Shown here piece by piece: positions 53,225 through 62,214 of a DNA stretch of 64,000 bases. The DNA is from Rhizobium sp. Q54 (GTDB taxonomy: Bacteria > Pseudomonadota > Alphaproteobacteria > Rhizobiales > Xanthobacteraceae): assembly GCA_945907045.1 (NCBI GenBank), contig CAMDSH010000002.1:124001-188000 (forward strand), read 5' to 3'. A program made the translations under genes and the position numbers. The number at the start of each line of letters is the position of its first letter. Position 1 is the stretch's first letter. Under the pieces are notes generated by a model that ran no database searches, was not told the DNA's origin, and was given only the letters and a program-made list of their open reading frames with translations.

Positions 53225-54055
53225 ATGGGGCGAAAAGGCCGGATGCCACGCGGGGTTGGCAGCTTTCTGATCGGCTTTCTGGCGTTCGTGCCGGCGGCGG
53301 CTGCGGCCGAACTGGCGGCGACGCGGCCATCGTCATCCGATTGGACGTTCACGCTCGGTGTCGAAGGCGGCGTGTGGCCGTCGTATGACGGATCGAACCG
53401 CTCGAGGATAATCCCGTTTCCGATTTTCGATGCGCGCCGCGCCGGTACGCCCCGGCAGTTCCGCGCCCGCCTCGATGGCGCCAGCGTCGGCATTGTCGAG
53501 ACCGGCGCGTTCCGCCTCGGCCCCACGGCAAAGATCAAATTGCCGCGGCGCGAGAGCGACGATCTGGACCTGCGCGGGCTCGGCGACATCGGCTGGGCGG
53601 TGGAGATCGGCGGCTTCGCCGAATACTGGCCGGTGCAATGGCTGCGCACGCGCGCCGAACTGCGTCAGGGTTTCGGCGGGCATCATGGCATCGTCACCGA
53701 ATTGACGTCCGATCTGGTTGCGCCGGTAACGCCGAAGCTCACGCTCTCGGGCGGCCCGCGCATGACGATCGCGAGCGGCGCCGCCATGTCTCCTTACTTC
53801 AGCATCACGCCCGCGCAATCGGTGGCATCGGGCCTGCCGGTCTTCGACGCGCGCGGCGGCGTGCGCTCCTACGGCGCCGGTGCGCAGGCCCGCTACGAAT
53901 GGTCGCAGCAATGGGCGAGTCATCTGTTTGTTGAGTACGAACGCCTCACAGCTTCAGCGGCGGATTCGCCGCTTGTGAGCTTGCGCGGCTCGCGAGATCA
54001 GGTATCGATCGGCATCGGATTGAGCTATTCTTTCGATAGCCGGGGAATTTGGTGA
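53225..54055 (+). CDS. MipA/OmpV family outer-membrane protein
   Basis: Protein of 276 residues. The signal peptide ends FVPAAAAAEL. The mature barrel starts WTFTLGVEGGVWPSYDGSNR, and later WLRTRAELRQGFGGHHGIVT and YGAGAQARYEWSQQWASHLF. The terminal strand is VSIGIGLSYSFDSRGIW. MipA/OmpV proteins are barrels that interact with murein synthases or serve other envelope roles. It is coupled to the lipoprotein gene through an overlapping TGATG, and both act in the envelope. Confidence 0.88.
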   Translation: MGRKGRMPRGVGSFLIGFLAFVPAAAAAELAATRPSSSDWTFTLGVEGGVWPSYDGSNRSRIIPFPIFDARRAGTPRQFRARLDGASVGIVETGAFRLGPTAKIKLPRRESDDLDLRGLGDIGWAVEIGGFAEYWPVQWLRTRAELRQGFGGHHGIVTELTSDLVAPVTPKLTLSGGPRMTIASGAAMSPYFSITPAQSVASGLPVFDARGGVRSYGAGAQARYEWSQQWASHLFVEYERLTASAADSPLVSLRGSRDQVSIGIGLSYSFDSRGIW

Positions 54056-54792
54056 TGAAGCGTTTAATCGGCGTGGCGCTGGCTTTGGGACTTGGCGCCT
54101 GCGCGCAGGGCAATCTATCAAGCTCAAGCCTGTTCACGCAAAGCACGCCGCGGCCGGAAGCCGTGGTGGTCACGGACGTCGATCTTGGGTCCGACGTGGT
54201 GCTGCTCGATCCCGGTTTTTCCGCGCGGCTCCAACGCAAGACCGCCAACATGGCGCCGCATGTCATTCGCGAGCAGCTCAACGAGCGTGTCCGGCAGGAG
54301 ATCGTTTTTAGCTTGATCGCGGGCTTGCGCGATGCGGGCATGCAGGCGAGCGAGGGCAGCGAAGAAACGACTTCGCTCAGCCAGCCGAGCCTGATCGTCG
54401 CTGCCCGTGTGCGCGGCAACGGGCAGGCAGCCTCGCGCGGCCAGCGCAGTTTGTTCAGTTCCGCCGCCGGGGCCAAGAGTCAGGTGGCGGCGGACGTGGA
54501 ACTCTCGTTCTTCTCCAGCGGGGGCAAGAAGCCGGCCACCACCTTCGTCGCCGAGCCCGACGCCAAGGCAAAAATCGGCGGCAACATCAGCGGCGTCACG
54601 ATGCCGGAAAAGCTTTCGCCCGAAGTGGAAGCGGCGGCGCGGCGGATCGGGCGCGGCATCGCGCGCAAGATCGTCGAATACGCCAGGGAAAAAGACTGGA
54701 TCGCGAAGTCCGAAGCGCCGGAGCCGAAACCGGCGCCGGCCCCGGCGAAAAAGCCGCCGAAGAAACCCGACCCGGACAAGCAGGATAGCTAA
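54055..54792 (+). CDS. Lipoprotein, DUF4410-like
   Basis: Exported lipoprotein of 245 residues. The lipobox LGAC places the acylated Cys at about residue 17 of the ATG at 54055. The mature part has MAPHVIREQLNERVRQEIVF, LIAGLRDAGMQ and repeated beta segments, with the terminal Pro/Ala/Lys tail (PAPAKKPPKKPDPDKQDS). The similarity is to DUF4410-type proteins of unknown role. It overlaps the MipA stop by one base, so they are co-translated. The end is followed by a 23-base direct repeat and the convergent moxR. Confidence 0.75.
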   Translation: MKRLIGVALALGLGACAQGNLSSSSLFTQSTPRPEAVVVTDVDLGSDVVLLDPGFSARLQRKTANMAPHVIREQLNERVRQEIVFSLIAGLRDAGMQASEGSEETTSLSQPSLIVAARVRGNGQAASRGQRSLFSSAAGAKSQVAADVELSFFSSGGKKPATTFVAEPDAKAKIGGNISGVTMPEKLSPEVEAAARRIGRGIARKIVEYAREKDWIAKSEAPEPKPAPAPAKKPPKKPDPDKQDS

Positions 54793-54799
54793 GCGATTT

Positions 54800-54889
54800 A
54801 GCGCCCTTCGCGTCGCGACATACAAAAGGCCGCCCCGCGGCCGTCTTGTCGCGCGCGGGACGCGTCAGCGCCCTTCGCGTCGCGACATA
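54800..54889 (+). repeat. 23-base direct repeat duplicating the moxR 3' end
   Basis: AGCGCCCTTCGCGTCGCGAC plus ATA occurs at 54800-54822 and again at 54867-54889. On the minus strand the second copy is the moxR 3' end (MSRREGR, TGA stop), and the first encodes the same heptapeptide with TAA. The 44 bases between carry a GGCCGC/GCGGCC hairpin. Confidence 0.85.
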
Positions 54890-55710
54890 AACGCCAGACG
54901 TTCAAAGAGATGCACGTCCTGCTCGTTCTTGAGCAGCGCGCCGTGCAGCGGCGGGATCAGCCGTTTCGGATCGCGCTCGCGCAAAATCTCCGGGCCGATG
55001 TCCTCGGCCATCAGCAATTTCAGCCAGTCCAGTAATTCCGATGTCGAAGGCTTCTTCTTCAGGCCCGGCACGTCGCGGATTTCGTAAAATAATTTTAGCG
55101 CCTCGGCCACCAGCCGCTGCTTGATGCCGGGAAAATGCACCTCGATGATCGCGCGCATGGTGTCGCCGTCGGGGAAGCGGATGTAGTGGAAGAAACAGCG
55201 GCGCAAAAAAGCGTCCGGCAGTTCCTTCTCGTTGTTCGAGGTGATGACGACGACGGGGCGGCGGCGCGCCTTCACGGTCTCGCCGGTCTCGTAGACGAAG
55301 AACTCCATGCGATCGAGTTCCTGCAACAGGTCGTTGGGAAATTCGATGTCGGCCTTGTCGATCTCGTCGATGAGAAGCACCGGGCGCTCGTCGGCGACGA
55401 AGCCGTCCCACAGCTTGCCGCGCTTGATGTAATTGCGGATGTCCTTCACGCGCTCGTCGCCGAGTTGGCTGTCGCGAAGGCGCGATACCGCGTCGTATTC
55501 GTAAAGCCCCTGCTGCGCCTTGGTGGTGGACTTGATGTGCCACTCGATCAGCGGCGCGCCGACCGCCTTGGCGATTTCCATCGCCAGCACGGTCTTGCCG
55601 GTGCCGGGCTCGCCCTTGACCAGCAGGGGACGCTCCAGCGTGATGGCGGCGTTGACCGCGATCTTGAGATCGTCGGTGGCGACGTAAGCCTTGGTGCCTT
55701 CGAACCGCAT
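54865..55710 (-). CDS. MoxR-family AAA+ ATPase
   Basis: AAA+ ATPase of 281 residues. Walker A is GEPGTGKT at residues 33-40, Walker B is LLIDEIDKAD, sensor 1 is VVITSNNEKEL and the arginine finger region is FLRRCFFHYIRFPDGDT. MoxR proteins partner with VWA domain proteins in metal-enzyme maturation and stress. The nearest VWA protein in the window is at 36979-38154. AGAGGA lies upstream of the ATG at 55710. The extreme 3' end is duplicated downstream as a direct repeat. Confidence 0.92.
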   Translation of the reverse strand: MRFEGTKAYVATDDLKIAVNAAITLERPLLVKGEPGTGKTVLAMEIAKAVGAPLIEWHIKSTTKAQQGLYEYDAVSRLRDSQLGDERVKDIRNYIKRGKLWDGFVADERPVLLIDEIDKADIEFPNDLLQELDRMEFFVYETGETVKARRRPVVVITSNNEKELPDAFLRRCFFHYIRFPDGDTMRAIIEVHFPGIKQRLVAEALKLFYEIRDVPGLKKKPSTSELLDWLKLLMAEDIGPEILRERDPKRLIPPLHGALLKNEQDVHLFERLAFMSRREGR

Positions 55711-55899
55711 TAAATCCTCTTCATCTTGGGGCAGGGCGACATTAGGCTGGAGGCGCCGATGCGGGCAAGCACGGGCAAGCATTTGGACTAGCAAGAACGT
55801 GATGGCGGCGTGATGCCAATGTGAAGCCACCCTGGAGCGGAATCCGTATATATCCCGTGCACCCGATAGCGGGCTCAAAGATAGCCGGAGGACAATAAA

Positions 55900-56403
55900 A
55901 TGCTCGACCGCCGCGTTTTACTTACGGGAACCGCCGCGCTTGCGGCCCTTGGCGTTCAGCACTGGTTTGGAAAGGAAGCCGCGATGGCGGATACAACCAC
56001 GGCCGAAGTGACGAAGACCGAAGCCGAATGGCGCAAGATTCTCTCGCCCGCGCAGTTCGACGTGCTGCGCAAGCACGGCACCGAATATCCCGGCACTTCG
56101 CCGCTCAATAAAGAAAAGCGCAAAGGCACCTTCGCCTGCGCCGGCTGCGAGCTGCCGCTGTTCTCGTCCGACACCAAGTTCGAGAGCGGCACCGGCTGGC
56201 CGAGCTTCTGGCAGCCGCTGCCCAATGCCGTCGGCACCACCGTCGACAAGTCGCTGTTGATGACGCGCACGGAAGTGCACTGCCGCCGCTGCCACGGCCA
56301 CCTCGGCCATGTGTTCGAGGACGGCCCGAAGCCGACCGGCCTGCGCTACTGCATGAACGGCGTGGCGATGAAGTTCGCCCCCTCGGCGCCGGGCGCCGCC
56401 TAG
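55900..56403 (+). CDS. msrB: Peptide-methionine (R)-S-oxide reductase MsrB, exported form
   Basis: Reduces methionine-R-sulfoxide in proteins. It is 167 residues. The N-terminal DRRVLLTGTAALAALG is a twin-arginine or Sec-like signal, so the enzyme is probably periplasmic. Zinc ligands are Cys80, Cys83 (CAGCELP), Cys128 and Cys131 (HCRRCHGHLGHVFEDG). The catalytic residue is Cys151 in GLRYCMNGVAM. Recycling partners at this location are not seen. A 49-base palindromic element starts at its last base. Confidence 0.93.
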   Translation: MLDRRVLLTGTAALAALGVQHWFGKEAAMADTTTAEVTKTEAEWRKILSPAQFDVLRKHGTEYPGTSPLNKEKRKGTFACAGCELPLFSSDTKFESGTGWPSFWQPLPNAVGTTVDKSLLMTRTEVHCRRCHGHLGHVFEDGPKPTGLRYCMNGVAMKFAPSAPGAA

Positions 56404-56451
56404 CGCATGATCCCGAAAAGTGGGTACCGGTTTTCGGGAAAGATCATGCGC
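56403..56451 (+). repeat. Dispersed palindromic element, GCGCATGATC type (short copy)
   Basis: Inverted ends GCGCATGATC (56403-56412) and GATCATGCGC (56442-56451), with CCCGAAAA and TTTTCGGG as inner arms. It is a 49-base version of the element at 50220-50293. Confidence 0.85.
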
Positions 56452-56566
56452 CAAATATAAAACTAACCGGCAAAAACTGCCGACTTGCGGCAGAAAAGGA
56501 TGTGGCGGCCGCCCTTGGGCGGCCGTTCGCGTTTCCATAAGCTATTGAAATAACACACATATTTAA

Positions 56567-56583
56567 TTGGCATCAGAATTGCG
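56567..56583 (+). promoter_or_regulatory. Candidate sigma-54 promoter of flgE
   Basis: TTGGCATCAGAATTGCG has GG at 56569-56570 and GC at 56581-56582 with exactly ten bases between, the sigma-54 -24/-12 spacing, and both flanking motifs TTGGCA and TTGC. The predicted RNA start is about 64 bases before the flgE ATG. In Caulobacter hook genes use sigma-54 with FlbD, which supports the call. Confidence 0.6.
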
Positions 56584-56656
56584 ATGCCGCTGTCTGCGGG
56601 ATTATCCGCAGGCGACCCTGTGCGGGCGCCGTGCGAGCGACAGTGGAGAACGGGTC

Positions 56657-58687
56657 ATGGGTATTTTTGGTGCTCTCACCACGGCGGTGACGGGAATGCG
56701 GGCGCAGGCTTTCGCGCTTGAAAACATCTCCGGCAACATCGCCAATTCGCAGACCACCGCGTTCAAGCGGATGGACACCAGTTTCGTGGACCTGATCCCC
56801 GACGGCTCTCCGATGAAGCAGCTGGCCGGCAACGTGGTCGGCAATTCGCGCTCCACCAACACCGTGCAGGGCGACATTCAAACATCGTCGATCAGCACGT
56901 TCATGGCGATCAACGGCACCGGTTTCTTCGTGGTCGAGAAACCCTCGAGCATCGTCGATAACCGCCCGGTGTTCTCCGGCATCGATCTCTACACCCGCCG
57001 CGGCGACTTCCAGCCCGACAAGAACGGCTATCTGGTCAACGGCGCCGGTTACTACCTGATGGGCATCCCGGTCGATGCGACGACCGGCAACCTCGTCGGC
57101 AGCGTGCCGGAGATTTTGAAATTCCAGAACGACTTCCTGCCTGCGCAAGCGACCACCGGCATCGATTACCGCGCCAACCTCGCGAGCTATCCGCTCACCT
57201 CCGCTCACGACACCAACATCGCGGGCTCGGAGCTGATCAACAAAACCAACTATCAGGCCAATCCGCTGGCCGGCGCTCCCGGCCCGGCGAAAATCCTCGG
57301 CACCGGCGCGACGCTCTCGCCGGACGCGCATGCGATCGCGCTCGGCAGCGTTGGCTCGCTGGTCAACGGCACGACGCTCAGCTCGCTCGGCATCACCAAC
57401 GGCCAGACGATCACGGTCAACGACGGCACCAGCACCACGACCTATACGGTGGTGAACGCGGCGGCGGAAACGGTCGCCAACCTCGTCACCGCCATCGACG
57501 GTGGCGCGGCGGCGGTGAGCGCCTCGCTGGTCGGCGGCAAGATCAAGATCGTCTCCGACAACTATCTCGACACGATCACGGTTGGCGGCGCGGGCGCGGC
57601 TTCGGCCGGTTACGGCGCCGGCAATACTTCTTTCACGCCGACCAATCTGCTGACGCAAAGCGCCGTCTCCCAGGGCCAGACGTTCACCATCGACGTTGGC
57701 GCCACGCCGACGCAGACCATCCTGTTCGGCACCGGCGGCTATCCCGGCGAGGTGGCGACGATGGCCGACTTGCTGGACACGCTGCAGAACAACATCACCG
57801 GCATTATCGGCTCCGTAGATACCTTGAACGGAAATATCACTTTGACGGCGTCCAGCCTGTCCGACACCATCACGGTCGGCGGCACGGCCTCGCCTTTGGC
57901 ATTCGGCATGCACACCACGGTGGCCTTGCCCGCCAATCAAACGGTGATCGCCAACGACCTCACGACGTTCCTGAGCGAGTCGATCGGCGGCGGCGCCGTG
58001 ACCGCCTACGACGTTTCGGGTTCGCCGGTGAACATCCAGCTGCGCTGGGCAAAAACCGACAGCGCGCTTTACAGCGGCACCGACACCTGGAACCTGTTCT
58101 ATCAGGTCGACTCCAACGCCACCGGCACGCAGGTTGCGTGGAAGAACGCCGGTATCAACTACACGTTCGATCCGAACGGGCAGATGAATCCGGTCATCGC
58201 CAACGTCACGCTGACCAGCGTCACGGTTGACGGCATCGCGCTCGGCACCGTTCAGATCACGCACGGCTCCGGCGGCATCACGCAGTTCGCGGATCCGAAC
58301 GGCAACGCGCAGGTCAATCTGTTGCAGCAAAACGGCTTCCCCGCCGGCGAACTGCAAACCGTGTCGGTGAACGACAAGGGCCGCGTGGTCGGCGCCTATT
58401 CGAACGGGCGCACCATCGACCTTGCCGAAATCACGCTGGCGAACTTCAACGGCGCCAATCAGCTCAAGCGCATCGACGGCGGCGCCTTCGCGGTGACCGA
58501 CGAGTCGGGGCCCGCCATCTACGGCGCGCCGGGCAAGATCAGCGGTTCCTCGCTGGAAGGCTCCAACACCGACATCGCGGATGAGTTCACCAAACTGATC
58601 GTGACGCAGCAGGCTTATTCGGCCAACACCCGCGTCATCACGACCAGCAACCAGATGGTTCAGGATCTCCTGCAGATGCTGCGGTAG
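56657..58687 (+). CDS. flgE: Flagellar hook protein FlgE (long form)
   Basis: Builds the flexible hook joining the rod to the filament, exported by the flagellar type III apparatus. The conserved N-terminus is MGIFGALTTAVTGMRAQAFA and the C-terminus SSLEGSNTDIADEFTKLIVT then NTRVITTSNQMVQDLLQML. At 676 residues it is longer than the common 400-550. The extra length is in the middle, where two similar blocks (about residues 235-320 and 330-420) contain ITVNDGTSTTTYTVV and end DTITVGG. The same motif occurs in the flagellin at the window end. GTGGAG lies before the ATG. Confidence 0.95.
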   Translation: MGIFGALTTAVTGMRAQAFALENISGNIANSQTTAFKRMDTSFVDLIPDGSPMKQLAGNVVGNSRSTNTVQGDIQTSSISTFMAINGTGFFVVEKPSSIVDNRPVFSGIDLYTRRGDFQPDKNGYLVNGAGYYLMGIPVDATTGNLVGSVPEILKFQNDFLPAQATTGIDYRANLASYPLTSAHDTNIAGSELINKTNYQANPLAGAPGPAKILGTGATLSPDAHAIALGSVGSLVNGTTLSSLGITNGQTITVNDGTSTTTYTVVNAAAETVANLVTAIDGGAAAVSASLVGGKIKIVSDNYLDTITVGGAGAASAGYGAGNTSFTPTNLLTQSAVSQGQTFTIDVGATPTQTILFGTGGYPGEVATMADLLDTLQNNITGIIGSVDTLNGNITLTASSLSDTITVGGTASPLAFGMHTTVALPANQTVIANDLTTFLSESIGGGAVTAYDVSGSPVNIQLRWAKTDSALYSGTDTWNLFYQVDSNATGTQVAWKNAGINYTFDPNGQMNPVIANVTLTSVTVDGIALGTVQITHGSGGITQFADPNGNAQVNLLQQNGFPAGELQTVSVNDKGRVVGAYSNGRTIDLAEITLANFNGANQLKRIDGGAFAVTDESGPAIYGAPGKISGSSLEGSNTDIADEFTKLIVTQQAYSANTRVITTSNQMVQDLLQMLR

Positions 58688-58744
58688 CGCCGACGGCTCC
58701 GCAGTTGGAGCCGGTCGTTGAGAGTTGAAGGACGGTAGCCGGTT

Positions 58745-60607
58745 ATGAGTCTGTCACAAGCGCTTGCATCGGCGGTTTCCGGCCTGCGAACCACGCAGGC
58801 TGGAATTTCGCTCGTCGCGGCGAACGTGGCGAACGCGCAGACGCCCGGCTATATCCGCAAGACGCTGAATCAGACGACGACCACCGCCGGCGAGGCGGGG
58901 GTGAGCGTGCGTGTCGCGGGGATCAACCGCGAGATCGAAACATTCGTGCAACGGCAGATGCGGACGGAAACCTCCGGCGGCGGCTTCGCCGATCTGCGCG
59001 CCGAGTTTTACAGGCAGTTGCAGGGAATCTACGGCGATCCCGGCACGTCCAGCACGCTGGAAACGCAGTTCAATAACTTTACATCTGCGCTGCAGGCGCT
59101 CTCCACCAGCCCGGAGGACAGTTCGGCGCGTTACGCCGTCTTGAGTTCAGCGCAAATTCTGACCCAGCAGCTCAACAGCATGACGCAAGGCGTGCAGAGC
59201 CTGCGCAGCGACGCCGAGCAGGGACTTTCCGCCGCGGTCAAGACCGCCAACAACGCGATGCAGCAGATCGCGTCGATCAATCAGCAACTCGCCACTTCGC
59301 ATTCGGCCGATGGCACGTCCGCCGCGCTGCTCGACCAGCGCGATCAATACATCGATCAGCTCTCGCAGCTGATGGATATCAGCGTTACCCAGGACGACTT
59401 CAATCAGGTGCGCGTTTTCACGGGCAGCGGCATCCAGCTTGTCGGGTTGCAGGCGGCAACGCTTGCGTTCAACGCGCAAGGCACGATGACGGCGAATACG
59501 CTGTGGGACCCGGACTCCAGCAAGAGCAACGTCGGCACGCTTGCGCTCGTGTCCGCGGGCGGCGGCAGCCTGGACCTGATCGCCAACAAGTCGATCAAAT
59601 CGGGGCAGATCGCGGCCTATCTCGATATGCGCGACAACGTGCTCACGCAGGCGCAGACGCAGCTCGATCAGATCGCGGCGGGGCTTGCCTCGGCGCTTTC
59701 CGACAAGATGATCGCGGCGGACACGGTCTCGGCGCCTCCGCAAAGCGGATTGCAGGTCGATATCAACGGGCTGCTGGCGGGCAACAAGGTCAGCCTCACC
59801 TACACCGACAACGTGACCCACACGCAATACCATTACACGCTTGTCGGCGTGGACGATCCCAGCCTGCTGCCGCTGAAGAATTCGGTCACCTCCGATCCGA
59901 ACGACAAGGTGCTCGGCATCGATCTGACCGGCGGCATCACGTCGATCGTCAGCCAGCTCAATTCCAAGTTCAACGGCAAGATACAGTTCTCCAATCCGTC
60001 CGGCACGACGTTGTGCGTGCTGGACGACGGCGCCGCCAACAATTCCACCGTCGATGTGCTCTCGGTGACGAAAACCATCACCTCGCTCACCGGCAACAGC
60101 GCCGAGTTTCCGTTCTTCAACGACGCCGGCACGGCTTACACCGGCAAGATCAGCAGCACAGGTTCGCAGAGCCAGGGGCTGGCGGGGCGCCTCGTCGTCA
60201 ACGCGGCGCTGATCAACGATCCGTCCAAACTGGTGGTTTATTCGTCCACCACCGATGGCGGGGACTCCACCCGGCCGAATTTCATCATCACCCAACTGAC
60301 CAGCGCTTCGCTAAATTATTCCCCGCAGTCGGGGATCGGCACTTCCACCGCGCCCTATAGCGGATCGCTGCAATCGTTCCTGCGGCAAGTGCTCAGCCAG
60401 CAGGGCGACGCGGCCAACGCGGCGAGCAGTCTCGCGCAAGGGCAGGATGTCGTCGTCAACGCGCTCAAGCAGCGCATCAGCGACGAATCGGGCGTCAACA
60501 TCGATACCGAGATGGCGAACCTGCTCAATCTGCAAAACACCTACGCCGCCAACGCACGATTGCTATCAGCGGTGAAGGACATGCTCGATACGTTGATGAG
60601 GATGTGA
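58745..60607 (+). CDS. flgK: Flagellar hook-associated protein 1 FlgK
   Basis: Junction protein between hook and filament, 620 residues. The N-terminus SLSQALASAVSGLRTTQAGI and VAANVANAQTPGYIRKTLNQ is diagnostic. The C-terminal D0 part reads ISDESGVNIDTEMANLLNLQ and NTYAANARLLSAVKDMLDTL. The centre is variable. It starts 57 bases after flgE and ends seven bases before flgL, so the three form an operon driven from the flgE promoter. Confidence 0.96.
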   Translation: MSLSQALASAVSGLRTTQAGISLVAANVANAQTPGYIRKTLNQTTTTAGEAGVSVRVAGINREIETFVQRQMRTETSGGGFADLRAEFYRQLQGIYGDPGTSSTLETQFNNFTSALQALSTSPEDSSARYAVLSSAQILTQQLNSMTQGVQSLRSDAEQGLSAAVKTANNAMQQIASINQQLATSHSADGTSAALLDQRDQYIDQLSQLMDISVTQDDFNQVRVFTGSGIQLVGLQAATLAFNAQGTMTANTLWDPDSSKSNVGTLALVSAGGGSLDLIANKSIKSGQIAAYLDMRDNVLTQAQTQLDQIAAGLASALSDKMIAADTVSAPPQSGLQVDINGLLAGNKVSLTYTDNVTHTQYHYTLVGVDDPSLLPLKNSVTSDPNDKVLGIDLTGGITSIVSQLNSKFNGKIQFSNPSGTTLCVLDDGAANNSTVDVLSVTKTITSLTGNSAEFPFFNDAGTAYTGKISSTGSQSQGLAGRLVVNAALINDPSKLVVYSSTTDGGDSTRPNFIITQLTSASLNYSPQSGIGTSTAPYSGSLQSFLRQVLSQQGDAANAASSLAQGQDVVVNALKQRISDESGVNIDTEMANLLNLQNTYAANARLLSAVKDMLDTLMRM

Positions 60608-60614
60608 GGACGGC

Positions 60615-62120
60615 ATGAGCGTGAATTCCATAAGCAATACTTCGTCGCTGATGGTGCAGTCGCTGGTCAACATGCGCGCCCAGCTCGACGACCTGCAGCG
60701 TCAGCTCGGCACCGGGAAAAAATCGGATACCTATGCCGGCATCGGTCTCAACCGCGGCCTCACCGTCGGCTTGCGCGCGCAACTCTCGGCGATCGGCGGC
60801 TATGGCGACACCATCGGCACGGTCGCAACGCGCATCAGCCTGGCGCAGACCTCGCTCGGACGCATGTCCGATATCGGACGCGGGCTCAAATCGACGATCC
60901 TGCAATCCACCTTCGATCCCGACACCAGCGGCAAGACCACGGTGCAGAAGACCGCGCAGTCGCAGCTCGACGAGCTTCTCGGATTGCTCAACTCTCAGGT
61001 CGGCGATCATTATCTGTTTTCCGGCCGCAACGCCGGTTCGCCGGCGGTGGAGACGACCGATCACATTCTCAACGGCGACGGATCGCGCGCGGGCCTCAAG
61101 CAACTCATCGATCAGCGCAATCAGGCCGATCTTGGCGCCAGCGGACTCGGCCGCCTCGACATCACGGCGCCCAGCGCGACTTCCATCGCGATCGACGAGG
61201 ACGCTGTGTCGCCGTTCGGCTTCAAGCTCGCCAGCGTCGGCTCGACGCTGAGCAATGCGGTGGTGACCGGCCCGTCCGGCACGCCCGCCAACGTTACCAT
61301 CGATCTCACCGGCGGCAATCCCAGCGCCGGCAATAAAATCCAGTTCCAGTTCACGCTGCCCGACGGGACGAGCGAAAACATCACGCTCACCGCGACCGCT
61401 TCATCGACGCCCGGCGCCAATGAGTTCACCATTGGCGGCTCGGCGGCTGCCACGGCGACGAACCTGAAAGCCGCGCTCACCACCGCGGTCGGCAAGCTCG
61501 CCACCAGTTCGCTCGCGGCCGCGTCCACGCTGGCGGCGTCCAACGACTTCTTCAATATCGACGATGCCAACCCGCCGCAGCGCGTGGACGGCCCTCCTTA
61601 TGACTTGGCGACGCAGTTGATCGACGGCACGTCGAGCAACACGGTCTCCTGGTATATCGGCGAGGGGGGAAGCGACTCCGCGCGCTCGACCGCGGGGGCG
61701 CGTGTCGATCAGTCGCTCAATGTCGCGTATGGCGTGCGCGCCAACGAGCAGGGCATACGCTGGGTGGTGCAGAACGTGGCTGCGCTTGCCGCCTCGGACT
61801 TCTCGACCAGCGATCCCGACGCCGCCGCGCGCAGCAGCGCGCTCAACTCGCGCATGATGGTCAACCTCGACACGCCGGCCGGCATTCAGAAAATCGCGAC
61901 CATCCAGGCCGATCTTGCCGGTGCGCAAACCACGCTCGATGCCACCAAGACCCGCCATCAGCAGGTCAACAGCACGCTGAGCGATTTGCTGCAGAACGTC
62001 GAAGGCGTTCCGCAGGAGCAGGTGGGGGCGGAAATCCTCGCGCTGCAAACCACCCTGCAGGCGTCGATGCAAACGACGGCGATGCTCTACCAGACCAGCC
62101 TGATCAATTATCTGAAATAG
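60615..62120 (+). CDS. flgL: Flagellar hook-associated protein 3 FlgL (flagellin-like)
   Basis: Second junction protein, 501 residues, a flagellin relative. The N-terminus has SVNSISNTSSLMVQSLVNMR and LDDLQRQLGTGKKSDTYAGI. The C-terminus is TTLDATKTRHQQVNSTLSDL and QTTAMLYQTSLINYLK. It is longer than the usual 300-350 because of a central insert with FTLPDGTSENITLTATASST and ATNLKAALTTAVGKL. GAGGA lies before the ATG. A strong terminator closes the operon. Confidence 0.95.
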   Translation: MSVNSISNTSSLMVQSLVNMRAQLDDLQRQLGTGKKSDTYAGIGLNRGLTVGLRAQLSAIGGYGDTIGTVATRISLAQTSLGRMSDIGRGLKSTILQSTFDPDTSGKTTVQKTAQSQLDELLGLLNSQVGDHYLFSGRNAGSPAVETTDHILNGDGSRAGLKQLIDQRNQADLGASGLGRLDITAPSATSIAIDEDAVSPFGFKLASVGSTLSNAVVTGPSGTPANVTIDLTGGNPSAGNKIQFQFTLPDGTSENITLTATASSTPGANEFTIGGSAAATATNLKAALTTAVGKLATSSLAAASTLAASNDFFNIDDANPPQRVDGPPYDLATQLIDGTSSNTVSWYIGEGGSDSARSTAGARVDQSLNVAYGVRANEQGIRWVVQNVAALAASDFSTSDPDAAARSSALNSRMMVNLDTPAGIQKIATIQADLAGAQTTLDATKTRHQQVNSTLSDLLQNVEGVPQEQVGAEILALQTTLQASMQTTAMLYQTSLINYLK

Positions 62121-62147
62121 CCGCCAAGTTTCACCGGCGCAAAATTA

Positions 62148-62176
62148 AAGGGCCGCGGCATGACCGCGGCCCTTTT
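62148..62176 (+). terminator. Terminator of the flgE-flgK-flgL operon
   Basis: AAGGGCCGCGG / CCGCGGCCCTT with loop CATGA, then TT. The stem is eleven pairs and lies 27 bases after the flgL stop. Confidence 0.85.
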
Positions 62177-62214
62177 GCATTCAATCGTAACGGGCGGCTA
62201 TGCGCCCGGCGTTT

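Noticed and set aside
56573-58357. 594-codon frame opposite flgE
   Set aside because: Val/Arg/Asp-rich shadow. FlgE termini on the plus strand are unmistakable.
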